From an uncultured Azospirillum sp. (lineage in GTDB: Bacteria > Pseudomonadota > Alphaproteobacteria > Azospirillales > Azospirillaceae): a stretch of 36,825 nucleotides of DNA. This document shows positions 16,104-26,162 of the stretch, piece by piece. Below the pieces are notes generated by a model. It did not search any database. It saw nothing but the letters and a program-made list of their open reading frames with translations, and was not told the DNA's origin. Within the stretch, counting starts at the first letter, position 1; each line of letters begins with the position of its first letter. Location: positions 1 to 36,825 of the forward strand of contig NZ_CAMLJP010000062.1 in assembly GCF_946480385.1 (NCBI RefSeq). The letters run 5' to 3'. The position numbers were made by a program, and so were the translations under genes.

Positions 16104-16694
16104 ATGAGCAACGACGACGCGGGCAGCCCCGTGACACCCGATCACGCCCCCAAGGGCGGCGACTCCAAGGGCAAATCGAAGTCCCGCAAGAACAAGACCG
16201 GCGGCGGCTCCGCCAAGGCGCGCCGCAAGGCCGCCCGTCTGGCCGCGGCCCAGGCGCTGTACCAGATCGATCTGGCCCAGGCCCCGGTCGAGAATGTCGT
16301 CGGCGAGTTCGTCGCCCACCGGCTGGGCGAGGAAATCGACGGCGACAAGTTCGTCGCCGGCGATCCGCAGCTGTTCGCCGACATCGTCCGCGGTGTCGTC
16401 CACCGCCGGGCGGAGGTCGACGGGGTGCTGGGCGCCGCGCTCGACCCGCGCTTCCCGCTCGACCGGCTGGAACTGCTGCTGCGCGCCATCCTGCGCGCCG
16501 GCGCCTATGAGATCGCGGTCCATATGGACACCCACCCGCGCATCCTCATCAGCGAGTATGTCGACGTCGCCCGTGCCTTCTTCTCCGGCCGCGAGCCGGC
16601 GATGGTGAACGGCGTTCTCGACCACGTCGCCCGCGCGCTGCGCGCCGACGACCTCGCCAAGCCCGACCCCGGCCGCGGCACGGCCGAGGAGTGA
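16104..16694 (+). CDS. nusB: Transcription antitermination protein NusB
   Basis: A 196-residue NusB with a long basic N-terminal extension (first 40 residues rich in Lys, Gly and Ser) ahead of the helical core ARRKAARLAAAQALYQIDLA. The core holds the typical LELLLRAILRAGAYEIAVH and FVNGVLD-like segment (AMVNGVLDHVARALR). NusB binds NusE and boxA RNA for rRNA antitermination. Canonical NusB is about 140 residues, so the N-terminal extension is notable. The stop overlaps the thiL start. Confidence 0.95.
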   Translation: MSNDDAGSPVTPDHAPKGGDSKGKSKSRKNKTGGGSAKARRKAARLAAAQALYQIDLAQAPVENVVGEFVAHRLGEEIDGDKFVAGDPQLFADIVRGVVHRRAEVDGVLGAALDPRFPLDRLELLLRAILRAGAYEIAVHMDTHPRILISEYVDVARAFFSGREPAMVNGVLDHVARALRADDLAKPDPGRGTAEE

Positions 16695-17689
16695 CGTCTC
16701 AAAGCCGCCCCCTCGGCGAGTTCGGCCGCATCGCCCGCTTCTTCAAGCCGCTGGCCGCCGGGTTCCCCGGCGCCCGCGGTCTGCGGGACGATGCCGCCGT
16801 GTTCGGGGTGCCGGAGGGGCGGGAGTTGGTGGTCACCACCGACGCCATGGTGGCGGGGGTGCATTTCTTCCCCGATGACGCGCCGGCCGACATCGCCGCC
16901 AAGCTGATGCGCAGCAACCTGTCCGACCTCGCCGCCATGGGGGCGGAGCCACTGGCCTACACGCTGGTGACCGCCCTGCCCCGCGGACTCGATGAGTCGT
17001 GGCTGGAGGCGTTCGCCGCCGGCCTGGGCGAGGACCAGCGGCAGTTCGGCATCGCGCTGGCCGGCGGCGATTCGGTGTCCACCAGCGGCCCGATCACCCT
17101 GTCGGTCACCGCCTTTGGGCTGGTCCCCACCGGACGCGCCCTGCCGCGCTGGGGCGGACAGCCGGGCGATCGCGTCTTCGTCACCGGCAGCATCGGCGAC
17201 GCCGCCCTGGGGCTGGAGATCGCCTATGGTCGCCTCGATGTCCCGGACGAGGAGACCCGCGCCCACCTGCTGCGCCGGATGCGCCGGCCGGACCCGCGCA
17301 TGAGCGTCGGGCCGCGGCTGATCGGGCTGGCGAGCGGTGCGATGGACGTGTCGGACGGTCTGGTCGCCGATTTGGGCCATCTCTGTGAGGAATCCGGCTG
17401 TGCCGCGCTGCTGCGGGCCGATGCGGTGCCGCTGTCGGATGCGGCACGCGGCGCCATCGACGGTGACCCGGTCCGGCTGGCTCTGGCCATCACCGGGGGC
17501 GACGATTACGAGCTTCTGTTCACCGCCCCGCCCGCGGCCCGCGACGCCCTGGCGGCGCTGGCGGCCGAGTGCGGCGTCGCGATCACCGAAATCGGCGAAC
17601 TCCGCCCCGGCACACCCGGCGAGGTCACGGTGATGGATGTCTTCGGCGCTCCCCTGCCGCTGACCCGGCGCGGTTGGGACCATTTCTGA
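16691..17689 (+). CDS. thiL: Thiamine-monophosphate kinase
   Basis: A 332-residue ATP-dependent kinase that makes thiamine diphosphate. Family motifs appear in order: LRDDAAVFG, VVTTDAMVAGVHF, LMRSNLSDLAAMGAEP, LAGGDSVSTSGPITLSVTAFG, MDVSDGLVADLGHL and ITGGDDYELLFT, which hold the Mg2+ and ATP ligands. It starts with GTG within the nusB stop (GTGA), so translation is coupled. nusB-thiL adjacency after rib genes is common in bacteria. Confidence 0.95.
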   Translation: MTSQSRPLGEFGRIARFFKPLAAGFPGARGLRDDAAVFGVPEGRELVVTTDAMVAGVHFFPDDAPADIAAKLMRSNLSDLAAMGAEPLAYTLVTALPRGLDESWLEAFAAGLGEDQRQFGIALAGGDSVSTSGPITLSVTAFGLVPTGRALPRWGGQPGDRVFVTGSIGDAALGLEIAYGRLDVPDEETRAHLLRRMRRPDPRMSVGPRLIGLASGAMDVSDGLVADLGHLCEESGCAALLRADAVPLSDAARGAIDGDPVRLALAITGGDDYELLFTAPPAARDALAALAAECGVAITEIGELRPGTPGEVTVMDVFGAPLPLTRRGWDHF

Positions 17690-17780
17690 CACGCCCGGTT
17701 TCATTCCGCGCATTTAAGACAATCGAAAGCATCCCCGGCGCAGGGTTCGGCGAATTTGCGTCTGCGTAAGGTGTGCTGCC

Positions 17781-18236
17781 GTGGTCAAGGCCCTGATCGT
17801 CCTCGTGCTCGGCATCGTTCTGCTGGGCGGCGCCAGCTTCGGCGGCTGGTTCGTCTATCAGAAATACTTCACCCCGCATCCGGAAGAACCGAAGAAGGTG
17901 GAGCCACCGCCCAAGCCGCCCACCGCCTTCGTCCGCTTGCCCCCCCTGGTGGTGCCGATGATCGGCCCGTCCCGAGTCGAGCAGTTCGTTACCGTTGTGG
18001 TCGCGGTGGAGGTGATTCTGGAGCAGCAGCCGATGGTCCAGGCCAACCAGCCACGCCTGACCGATGCGTTTCTGACCGCGCTCTACGGCGGCATCGCCGA
18101 CAAGTCGATCCTGAATGGTGCTTTGGTCAATATCCCTGCCGTAAAGGTTAAATTGAAGGAGGCCGCTGTCAAAGTGGTTGGCAAGGACGCGGTCTATGAC
18201 GTGCTGGTTCAGGCGGTTACGCAACGCAATCTCTGA
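17781..18236 (+). CDS. FliL-like membrane protein (paralogue 1)
   Basis: A 151-residue protein starting with GTG. Residues 3-27 form one transmembrane segment, followed by a Pro/Lys-rich linker (EEPKKVEPPPKPP) and a periplasmic domain of about 100 residues that resembles FliL: FVRLPPLVVPMIG, then PRLTDAFLTALYGG and VGKDAVYDVLVQAV. FliL proteins sit at the flagellar motor, but no flagellar gene lies nearby. The C-terminal domain matches the protein at 26163-26582, which has a cleavable-looking signal instead of the anchor. It sits between thiL and hppA; the role is unknown. Confidence 0.75.
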   Translation: MVKALIVLVLGIVLLGGASFGGWFVYQKYFTPHPEEPKKVEPPPKPPTAFVRLPPLVVPMIGPSRVEQFVTVVVAVEVILEQQPMVQANQPRLTDAFLTALYGGIADKSILNGALVNIPAVKVKLKEAAVKVVGKDAVYDVLVQAVTQRNL

Positions 18237-18480
18237 CCGCACCGCACACCACGCGCAATTTGCACCCATTTTGCGGTGCAGAAGCCCTGCACTACCCATA
18301 AAGGTCAGGGTCACCCTCGGCCATTTCGCCGCGTCGCGTCGACCCGTGCGGCGGTTGCAAAGCGGCGGCACCGGGCGCATGCTTTTCGTGAAAATACTTG
18401 CGCCCGACTTCTCCCCCACTTATCCGCGTGGTGGGACCAGCCTTTCCGGGGCGCGACCTTAAAATCAATCGGGGGATGCG

Positions 18481-20583
18481 ATGGCTCTAGCGTTCATCGT
18501 CATCATCGCCGCCGGCCTGCTCGCGCTGGCCTACGGTTTTCGTACCGGAAAAGAAGTCATGGCCGCGTCGCCGGGATCCGACCGGATGCAGGCCATCGCC
18601 GCCGCGGTGCAGGAAGGGGCGCGCGCCTATCTGAACCGCCAGTACACCACCATCGCCATCGCCGGCGTCGTCCTGCTGCTGATCCTGTGGGTGACGCTGG
18701 GCTTTCCGGTGGCACTGGGCTTTCTGATCGGTGCCGTCCTGTCGGGCAGCGCCGGCTATATCGGCATGAACGTGTCGGTCCGCGCCAATGTCCGCACGGC
18801 GGAGGCGGCGACCAGCGGGCTGGCTCCCGCGCTCGACATTGCCTTCAAATCGGGGGCGATCACCGGCATGCTGGTGGTCGGGCTGGGGCTGCTGGGCGTC
18901 GGCGGCTATTTCGGCATCCTGACGCTGGTCTACCACGTCACCGACCCGGTCGAGGTCCGCACCGTGCTGGAGGCGCTGGTGGCGCTCAGCTTCGGCGCGT
19001 CGCTGATCTCCATCTTCGCCCGGCTGGGCGGCGGCATCTTCACCAAGGGCGCCGATGTCGGCGCCGATCTGGTTGGCAAGGTGGAGGCCGGCATCCCGGA
19101 GGACGATCCGCGCAACCCGGCGGTCATCGCGGACAATGTCGGAGACAATGTCGGCGACTGTGCCGGTATGGCCGCCGACCTGTTCGAAACCTACGCCGTC
19201 ACGATCGTCGCCACCATGCTGTTGGCGGCGATTTTCTTTACCGGCGGCGTGTTGCGGATGATGCTGGTCTATCCGCTGCTGATCGGCGCGGTCTGCATCC
19301 TGGCCTCGGTAGCCGGCACCTTCGCGGTGAAGCTCGGCGCCGACAACGCCATCATGAAGGCGCTCTACAAGGGGTTGGCCGTCGCGGCGGGCCTTTCCCT
19401 AGTGCTGATCCTGATCGTCACCGCGATCCTGTTCGGCTTCACCCGCGCCATTCCGATGACCGACGGCACGACGATCACCGGCTTCAACCTGTTCGTCTCC
19501 GCCCTGGTCGGGCTGGGCGTCACCGGCCTGCTGGTCTGGATCACCGAGTTCTACACCTCCACCGCCTTCCGCCCGGTGCGCAGCGTCGCCAAGGCGTCGG
19601 AGACGGGGCACGGCACCAACGTCATCCAGGGCCTTGCCGTGTCGATGGAATCGACCGCCCTGCCGGTGATCGTCATCTGCGCCGGCATCCTGATCGCCCA
19701 CGGACAGGCCGGCGTCTTCGGCATCGGCATCGCCGCGACGACGATGCTGGCGCTGGCCGGCATGGTCGTCGCGCTCGACGCCTATGGCCCGGTCACCGAC
19801 AATGCCGGCGGCATCGCCGAGATGTCGGACATGCCCGCCAACATCCGCGTCACCACCGACGCGCTGGACGCCGTCGGCAACACCACCAAGGCGGTGACCA
19901 AGGGTTATGCCATCGGCTCCGCCGGTCTGGCCGCCCTGGTTCTGTTCGCCGCCTATGTCCAGGACCTTGGCCATTACTTCCCGAACATCCCGGTCGAGTT
20001 CCGGCTGAACGACCCCTATGTCGTCGTCGGGCTGCTGGTGGGCGGCCTGCTGCCCTACCTGTTCGGCGCCATGGGCATGACCGCCGTCGGCCGCGCCGCC
20101 GGATCGGTGGTGGTGGAGGTGCGGCGCCAGTTCCGCGAAATCCCCGGCATCATGGAGGGCACCGCCAAGCCCGACTATGGCCGTGCGGTGGACATGCTGA
20201 CCAAGGCGGCGATCAAGGAGATGGTGATCCCCTCGCTGTTGCCGGTGCTGGCCCCGGTGGTTCTGTATTTCGTCATCTCCGCCATCGGCGGTCAGGCCGC
20301 CGGATTCGCGGCACTGGGCGCCATGCTGCTGGGCACCATCGTCACCGGCGTCTTCGTCGCCATTTCGATGACGTCGGGCGGCGGCGCCTGGGACAACGCC
20401 AAGAAATACATCGAGGAGGGCAACCACGGCGGCAAAGGCTCCGACGCCCACAAGGCGGCGGTGACCGGCGATACCGTCGGCGACCCCTACAAGGACACCG
20501 CCGGCCCGGCGGTGAACCCGATGATCAAGATCACCAACATCGTGGCGATCCTGCTGTTGGCGATTTTGGCACAGTTCGGCTGA
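18481..20583 (+). CDS. hppA: Membrane-bound H+-translocating pyrophosphatase, K+-independent type
   Basis: A 700-residue polytopic inner membrane enzyme that couples pyrophosphate hydrolysis to proton pumping. The catalytic loop [15 protein letters not shown] starts at residue 190 and is followed by [40 protein letters not shown] and [12 protein letters not shown] give the remaining Mg-PPi ligands. Residue 470 in GNTTKA is Lys, the hallmark of K+-independent enzymes (Ala in the K+-dependent class). GGGGGATGCG precedes the ATG. The 244 bases upstream hold its promoter region. A large hairpin follows the stop. Confidence 0.96.
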   Translation: MALAFIVIIAAGLLALAYGFRTGKEVMAASPGSDRMQAIAAAVQEGARAYLNRQYTTIAIAGVVLLLILWVTLGFPVALGFLIGAVLSGSAGYIGMNVSVRANVRTAEAATSGLAPALDIAFKSGAITGMLVVGLGLLGVGGYFGILTLVYHVTDPVEVRTVLEALVALSFGASLISIFARLGGGIFTKGADVGADLVGKVEAGIPEDDPRNPAVIADNVGDNVGDCAGMAADLFETYAVTIVATMLLAAIFFTGGVLRMMLVYPLLIGAVCILASVAGTFAVKLGADNAIMKALYKGLAVAAGLSLVLILIVTAILFGFTRAIPMTDGTTITGFNLFVSALVGLGVTGLLVWITEFYTSTAFRPVRSVAKASETGHGTNVIQGLAVSMESTALPVIVICAGILIAHGQAGVFGIGIAATTMLALAGMVVALDAYGPVTDNAGGIAEMSDMPANIRVTTDALDAVGNTTKAVTKGYAIGSAGLAALVLFAAYVQDLGHYFPNIPVEFRLNDPYVVVGLLVGGLLPYLFGAMGMTAVGRAAGSVVVEVRRQFREIPGIMEGTAKPDYGRAVDMLTKAAIKEMVIPSLLPVLAPVVLYFVISAIGGQAAGFAALGAMLLGTIVTGVFVAISMTSGGGAWDNAKKYIEEGNHGGKGSDAHKAAVTGDTVGDPYKDTAGPAVNPMIKITNIVAILLLAILAQFG

Positions 20584-20588
20584 AGGGA

Positions 20589-20623
20589 CGGTGCGGGGCG
20601 GGACAACCACCCGCCCCGCACCG
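20589..20623. terminator. Bidirectional hairpin between hppA and nrdR
   Basis: A perfect 14-base GC-rich stem with a seven-base loop: CGGTGCGGGGCGGG at 20589-20602 pairs with its complement at 20610-20623. It lies 5 bases after the hppA stop and 7 bases before the nrdR stop on the other strand. There is no T tract, so termination may need Rho or serve mainly as a transcript 3' end. Confidence 0.7.
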
Positions 20624-20629
20624 GACCAC

Positions 20630-21097
20630 TCACATCCCCGGCGACGCTTCCGGGGCCAGCTGCTCGACGAACTCGTTGAAGTCCGAGGCTTCGCGGAAGT
20701 CCTTGTAGACGGAGGCGTAGCGGATATACGCCACCTGATCCATCGTCTGCAGCGCCTCCATGATCTTCTCGCCGATCTGCTTCGACGGGATTTCGCTCTC
20801 GCCGGAGGATTCCAGCTGGCGGACCATGCTGTTCACCACCCGGTCGATGCGGTCGGCGTCGATCGGGCGCTTGCGCAGCGCGATCTTCATCGACCGCAAC
20901 AGCTTCTCGCGGTCGAAGGGTTCGCGCTGGCCGTTGCTCTTCACCACCGTCAGCTCGCGCAGCTGGACGCGTTCGAAGGTGGTGAAGCGGGCGCTGCAAC
21001 TGGGACAGAAGCGCCGCCGGCGGATTGCCGAGTTGTCTTCGGTCGGGCGCGAGTCCTTGACCTGGGTGTCCTCGTTTCCGCAGAACGGGCAGCGCAT
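20630..21097 (-). CDS. nrdR: Ribonucleotide reductase repressor NrdR
   Basis: A 155-residue repressor. The zinc ribbon is complete (CPFC at residues 3-6, CPSC at 31-34) with the DSRPTED and IRRRRFC stretches, then the ATP-cone domain ([22 protein letters not shown]) that senses ATP and dATP. It represses ribonucleotide reductase genes through NrdR boxes. It begins about 20 bases after glyA ends on the same strand; glyA-nrdR adjacency is standard for alphaproteobacteria, where ribD usually follows. Confidence 0.96.
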   Translation of the reverse strand: MRCPFCGNEDTQVKDSRPTEDNSAIRRRRFCPSCSARFTTFERVQLRELTVVKSNGQREPFDREKLLRSMKIALRKRPIDADRIDRVVNSMVRQLESSGESEIPSKQIGEKIMEALQTMDQVAYIRYASVYKDFREASDFNEFVEQLAPEASPGM

Positions 21098-21117
21098 CTG
21101 TCGATCACCTTATCGGA

Positions 21118-22419
<1,302 letters not shown>

Positions 22420-22568
22420 GGCGGAAGGTTCCTCGATCGAAGGGCGCGAAGCCGGCCGGACGCCCGGTCAGGCGGCTTCCGTTGGGTCTTTCCGGGCTCT
22501 GTCGCGTCCCGGTTGCGGGCCTTGGCGGCCAAATCAGGGGCCAGGAAAAGGCGGCGCGACAGGCGCGC

Positions 22569-23006
22569 TCAGCCCATCTTGGCGATGCGGCGGCTGTGGC
22601 GCTCGCCACCCTCGAAACCGGTCTTCAGGAAGACGTCGACGCAGTCCTTGGCGATCTCCGGCCCGATGACGCGGGCGCCGAGCGCGATCACGTTGGCGTC
22701 GTTGTGCTCGCGCGACAGGCGCGCGGTGGTCACGTCATGGACCAGGGCGGCGCGGATGCCGGGATGGCGGTTGGCGGCGATGCTGATGCCGATGCCGCTG
22801 CCGCAGATCAGCACGCCGCGCTGCGCCCGGCCGTCGGTGACGGCGGCGGCCAGCGCCGCGGCGAAGTCCGGGTAATCGACCGAGGCCGGGCCGTCGGTGC
22901 CGAGGTCGAGGACGGTGTAGCCGGCGTCCTCGAGCTGCCGGCCGATCTGGGCCTTCAGCTCATAGCCGGCGTGATCGGAAGCGAGTGCCACGGTGCGGAC
23001 GGTCAT
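22569..23006 (-). CDS. rpiB: Ribose 5-phosphate isomerase B
   Basis: A 145-residue RpiB/LacAB family isomerase that converts ribose 5-phosphate and ribulose 5-phosphate. ASDHAGYELK (residues 9-18) holds the phosphate-binding Asp-His, C68 in LICGSGIGISIAANR is the catalytic base, and REHNDANVIALGARVIG carries the His. Length is typical. It opens the rpiB-glyA-nrdR unit, feeding ribulose 5-phosphate and one-carbon units to nucleotide and riboflavin synthesis. Confidence 0.95.
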   Translation of the reverse strand: MTVRTVALASDHAGYELKAQIGRQLEDAGYTVLDLGTDGPASVDYPDFAAALAAAVTDGRAQRGVLICGSGIGISIAANRHPGIRAALVHDVTTARLSREHNDANVIALGARVIGPEIAKDCVDVFLKTGFEGGERHSRRIAKMG

Positions 23007-23577
23007 GACGGCAGAAACTCCGGTGCGTGCGGTAACGGATGCACAAACGACGACAGCGCCGGCAATGCGGCGAAAGACGCCCGCACCCTACCAGATGTCG
23101 GTGCCGACCGCCACTGCCACACCATGACGTGGATGCATAGCTAGGCTCGGGGCTGAACCCGGGACCGGCCTCGGCCACGGCCGGCGACGCCGCTGCGCAG
23201 GCCGTGCTTCGCGACTGCCCGTCCATGATGAACCGCCGCACCCCGTCACCGCGAAGGTTTGGAGACGGTTTTCACCTCTGCGTTGCCGAGAAGCTGAAAC
23301 AAGGGAGATAGCCGATTCGTTATAGGAGCGGGAAAACGTCCAATTGCCGCGGCAGACTCGGCGGAAAATCACAAGCCCGCGCTTACTAGACCGCCGCTAA
23401 AGCTGCGGCACAGCCACAACCGCGCAACGATTTTCAGCGAAAGCTGATTTGCACCGCGTTCCTTTGTTCTGACAGCCAAGAGCAACTAATTTGGAGCTTG
23501 CCGAAATTATATTGACACCCAAATCACGGTATGCAACTTGGTTCGTACGGACAAATGAAAAACCAGGACACAGTGCA
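23007..23577. other. 571-base intergenic region between rpiB and mucR
   Basis: No convincing gene on either strand. The rpiB-proximal part (to about 23260) is GC-rich with small inverted repeats such as CCGGCC at 23165-23170 and GGCCGG at 23179-23184. The mucR-proximal part (about 23400-23577) is clearly richer in A and T than the rest of the window and contains TTGACA at 23512-23517 on the plus strand, without a well-spaced -10. A TATAAC lies on the minus strand at 23319-23324. It must contain the divergent promoters; a small RNA is possible but not shown. Confidence 0.5.
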
Positions 23578-24021
23578 ATGAGCGACCAGCTTCGCGCCGA
23601 TGTACCGGACAATGCGCTGCTGCGGATGACCGCCGACATCGTATCGGCGTATGTCAGCAAGAACGTGTTGCCTGCTCAGCAAATCCCCGATGTGATCAAT
23701 ACGGTCTACTCGTCGCTGACTGGCCTGAATGGTCAGCCTCGCGAGGTCGCGGCGGAACCGCTGAAGCCTGCCGTTCCGATTCGCAAGTCGGTGACGCCCG
23801 AATACATCGTCTGCCTGGAAGACGGGAAGAAGCTGAAGATGCTGAAGCGGCACCTTCGTTCGACCTACAACATGTCGCCGGACGAGTATCGGTCCCGTTG
23901 GGGACTTCCTCCCGACTATCCAATGGTTGCGCCGAATTACGCGGCGCAGCGTTCGGAATTCGCCAAGCGCATCGGCCTCGGCCGCAGTTCCGGCCGCCAG
24001 ACCCGCCGCAAGGCCGGCTGA
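23578..24021 (+). CDS. MucR/Ros-family transcriptional regulator
   Basis: A 147-residue regulator. The N-terminal 50 residues match the MucR oligomerisation region (LLRMTADIVSAYVSKN, IPDVINTVYSSL). The DNA-binding domain is YIVCLEDGKKLKMLKRHL, then MSPDEYRSRWGLPPDYPMVAPNYAAQRSEFAKRIGLG. In the zinc-finger positions it has C79, D82 and H92, but the final histidine is replaced (T96), so metal binding may be weak or absent, as known for some rhizobial homologues. MucR proteins act as H-NS-like silencers at AT-rich, T-A-step DNA and repress themselves; the AT-rich upstream region fits that. The ATG at 23578 is the family start. Confidence 0.92.
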   Translation: MSDQLRADVPDNALLRMTADIVSAYVSKNVLPAQQIPDVINTVYSSLTGLNGQPREVAAEPLKPAVPIRKSVTPEYIVCLEDGKKLKMLKRHLRSTYNMSPDEYRSRWGLPPDYPMVAPNYAAQRSEFAKRIGLGRSSGRQTRRKAG

Positions 24022-24036
24022 CCGCGTAAAGTCCGT

Positions 24037-24078
24037 ATGCAACGCGGGCCGGTCCCATGGGATGCGGCCCGTGTGCAT
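24037..24078 (+). terminator. Hairpin after mucR
   Basis: ATGCA and CGGGCCG on the left pair with CGGCCCG and TGCAT on the right, with a small internal bulge and a 14-base loop region. It begins 16 bases after the mucR stop. No T tract follows. Between here and 24251 nothing else is recognised. Confidence 0.45.
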
Positions 24079-24251
24079 GTCAGAACGATGACTAGGCGGT
24101 CGGAAAGACGGCGAAGCCATCGGATTGGTTGAAGACGCAAGGCGGTCGTCCCCGCCAACGGTGGCAGCCCGCCAACTGTGGCAGACTGACCACCGCCAGC
24201 ATCGCGAACGCCCCGCCGCACCCTGCCGGCCATAGCCCCAGCCGGCTGATC

Positions 24252-24734
24252 TCAGTTGGCGCAGCCCTTCCGGCCCGACAGGCGGCAGTTGAACCGGTCG
24301 ACGTTGCGACCCAGTTCCCGCCCGGTCGCCACATTCTCTTCGTTCAGGCAGGTCAGATAGGCCATCGACTTGTCGACATACTCCTTTACCTCGCCCTGAC
24401 AGGACGACATCTTGTCGGCGCTGAGGAAGGTCGACTGGTCGTCCATACACAGCGGCACGCCCGGCTTCAGGCAGCCCGCCGCAGGGGTGGTGGGCTGGGG
24501 CGCCGTCGATGCCGCTCCGCCGGCCTGAGCGCCCTGTGACGGTGCAGCGGGCGCGGCAGACCGGCCGCCATGATCCTGCGTCCCGTGGCCCGGCTTCTGC
24601 GAAGTCGCGGCGGTTGCCGTCCGCGCCATGGTCAGCACCGGCAGGGCCGCCGCCAGGGCGGTTGCCGTCAGCACCGCCGACATCACCGACACGCGCAGGA
24701 AAGCCGTCACACGAACCGCCCTCACACCAATCAT
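24252..24734 (-). CDS. Secreted six-cysteine protein of unknown function
   Basis: About 160 residues. The N-terminus (residues 1-40) carries basic residues followed by a long hydrophobic segment ending in Ala-rich sequence, a likely signal peptide. Then comes a low-complexity linker rich in Ala, Pro, Gly and Gln, and a C-terminal domain of about 75 residues with six cysteines (CLKPGVPLC, SSC, YLTC, FNC, KGC), which could form three disulfides in the periplasm. I do not recognise the family. The start at 24734 is chosen because GAGGA lies eight bases upstream; an ATG at 24758 in frame would add eight residues. It converges with mucR. Confidence 0.7.
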   Translation of the reverse strand: MIGVRAVRVTAFLRVSVMSAVLTATALAAALPVLTMARTATAATSQKPGHGTQDHGGRSAAPAAPSQGAQAGGAASTAPQPTTPAAGCLKPGVPLCMDDQSTFLSADKMSSCQGEVKEYVDKSMAYLTCLNEENVATGRELGRNVDRFNCRLSGRKGCAN

Positions 24735-25125
24735 GGCCTCGATCCTCTGGTGTTTCATTCCTCTGTCCGAAAGCCGGCCGGACAACGGCCGGACCCTTTC
24801 TTTGCTTACCCGCCCGGACGGCACGGGAGAAGGGCCATTTCTATGCGCCATTCGTTCAGAGATGCGCGGTTCTACAAGCGTTACACCCCCTGCGCCAGTG
24901 CCAATGGGCAGGCATAGGTCTACTGTCTGGGTCGAGCGGTTCGCTCTACGACCGGCGATCCGGACTGGGACCATGTCCATTGCGGCCATGTCCCATGCGG
25001 GGTTGTCGGCGGAGGCATGCCGGCGCTCACCATCAGCAAAAGCCAGACTTCGATCCGCGCCGTCCGGCCCCGTCCGGCGGCGCGTTTTCTTTGGCAGGCG
25101 CCGGTAGCCGGTCAATCACGACCGG
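24735..25125. other. 391-base gap without a recognised gene
   Basis: Lies between two minus-strand genes and should hold the promoter of the six-cysteine protein. A hairpin is seen at 24930-24953 (GGTCGAGCG pairing with CGCT and CGACC around a three-base bulge, loop GTT). Open frames here have no ribosome sites or recognisable products. Confidence 0.5.
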
Positions 25126-25395
25126 TCAGTAGAGACCGCCACGGCCCTTCGGTGGCGGCTTTCCCGGCCCCTGGGAAGAACCGCTGCCGGCCGCGCCAGC
25201 GCCGTCGCCGCTCTTGTTCTGCACGAAGCGCAGCTTGTTGATCGCCGTCCGTTTCAGCAACTCCTGGCTACCGGTCGCCGGGCCGGCCACCGTCACCTCG
25301 ACGCCCGTCTTCGCGTCGATGGCGGTGACCCTCAGATAGCTGCCGACCCGCTGGAATTCGAACAGCACCTCGCCGTCGCCGCCCGCTGCCGTCAT
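25126..25395 (-). CDS. Small conserved-looking protein, possibly DUF6898
   Basis: An 89-residue protein. The first 60 residues (EVLFEFQRVGSYLRVTAIDAKTGVEVTVAGPATGSQELLKRTAINKLRFVQNK) form a compact beta-rich domain resembling a small family of alphaproteobacterial proteins that I recall as DUF6898; this is from memory and unverified. The last 25 residues are Gly/Ser/Pro-rich and likely disordered. No signal peptide is seen. It is divergent from the DUF892 gene across 139 bases. Function unknown. Confidence 0.6.
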   Translation of the reverse strand: MTAAGGDGEVLFEFQRVGSYLRVTAIDAKTGVEVTVAGPATGSQELLKRTAINKLRFVQNKSGDGAGAAGSGSSQGPGKPPPKGRGGLY

Positions 25396-25534
25396 GATCC
25401 GTCCCCTCCCCTATCCGAAGGCCGATCCCCGTTCGAGACCGCAACGCCCGGTGGCCGCCGCTGTTGTTCCCGCTGCCATTCGGCGCGCAGGAGCCCCGCT
25501 CCGCCAACACCCACAGCGAGGAAGGACCATCATA

Positions 25535-26047
25535 ATGGCCGCCAAGACGATGCAGGATCTGCTGATCGAGGATCTTCGCGACATCTACCACGCCGAGAAG
25601 CAGATCGCGAAGGCCCTGCCCAAGATGGCCAGGGCTGCCAGCTCCGACCAGCTGCGCAAAGCCTTCGAGACCCATCTGGAACAGACCAATGGTCAGATCG
25701 AACGGCTGCAGCAGGTGTTCGAGGAAATGGACACCCGCCCCCGCGGCAAGCATTGCGATGCGATGGAGGGGCTGATCAGCGAGGCACAGGAAATCCTCGA
25801 AATGGGTCTGGCACCCGAGGTTCAGGATGCCGCTCTGATCGCCGCAGCCCAGAAGGTGGAGCATTACGAGATCGCCAGCTACGGCACGCTCCACGCCTAT
25901 GCCACCGCCTGTGGCCTCGACAAGGTGGCGCAGCTGCTGGACGAGACGCTGCAGGAGGAGAAGGACACCGACACGCTGCTGAACAAGCTGGCCATCGGCG
26001 ACGTCAACAAGAAGGCCATCGCGGCCAGCGGCAAGAAGGCCGCCTGA
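25535..26047 (+). CDS. DUF892 (YciE/YciF) ferritin-like protein
   Basis: A 170-residue all-helical protein. The start MAAKTMQDLLIEDLRDIYHAEKQIAKALPKM and the later HEQTNGQIERLQQVFEEM-like helix and AAQKVEHYEIASYGTLHAYA match the YciE/YciF family, which folds like ferritin with Glu and His residues that may hold a di-metal centre. Members are linked to stress and stationary phase. GAGGAAGGA precedes the ATG. The C-terminus ends in a Lys/Ala tail. It is alone on its strand before the FliL-like gene. Confidence 0.88.
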   Translation: MAAKTMQDLLIEDLRDIYHAEKQIAKALPKMARAASSDQLRKAFETHLEQTNGQIERLQQVFEEMDTRPRGKHCDAMEGLISEAQEILEMGLAPEVQDAALIAAAQKVEHYEIASYGTLHAYATACGLDKVAQLLDETLQEEKDTDTLLNKLAIGDVNKKAIAASGKKAA

Positions 26048-26162
26048 TCCCGGCCAAAGCGTGACCAATCGCCCCCGGGTCGGCAAACGACCCGGGCCGC
26101 GGTTGCAACCGCCGCGTCGGACCGGTAGCATCCAGCCATCCGGTCCTTCGCGGTGTTTTGTC

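Noticed and set aside
18276..20708. An 810-codon plus-strand frame over hppA
   Set aside because: It is the +1 shadow of hppA, with Arg/Gly/His-rich sequence and no family match.
22420..22568. Glycine riboswitch upstream of glyA
   Set aside because: GC-rich inverted segments are present but the conserved glycine aptamer core is not.
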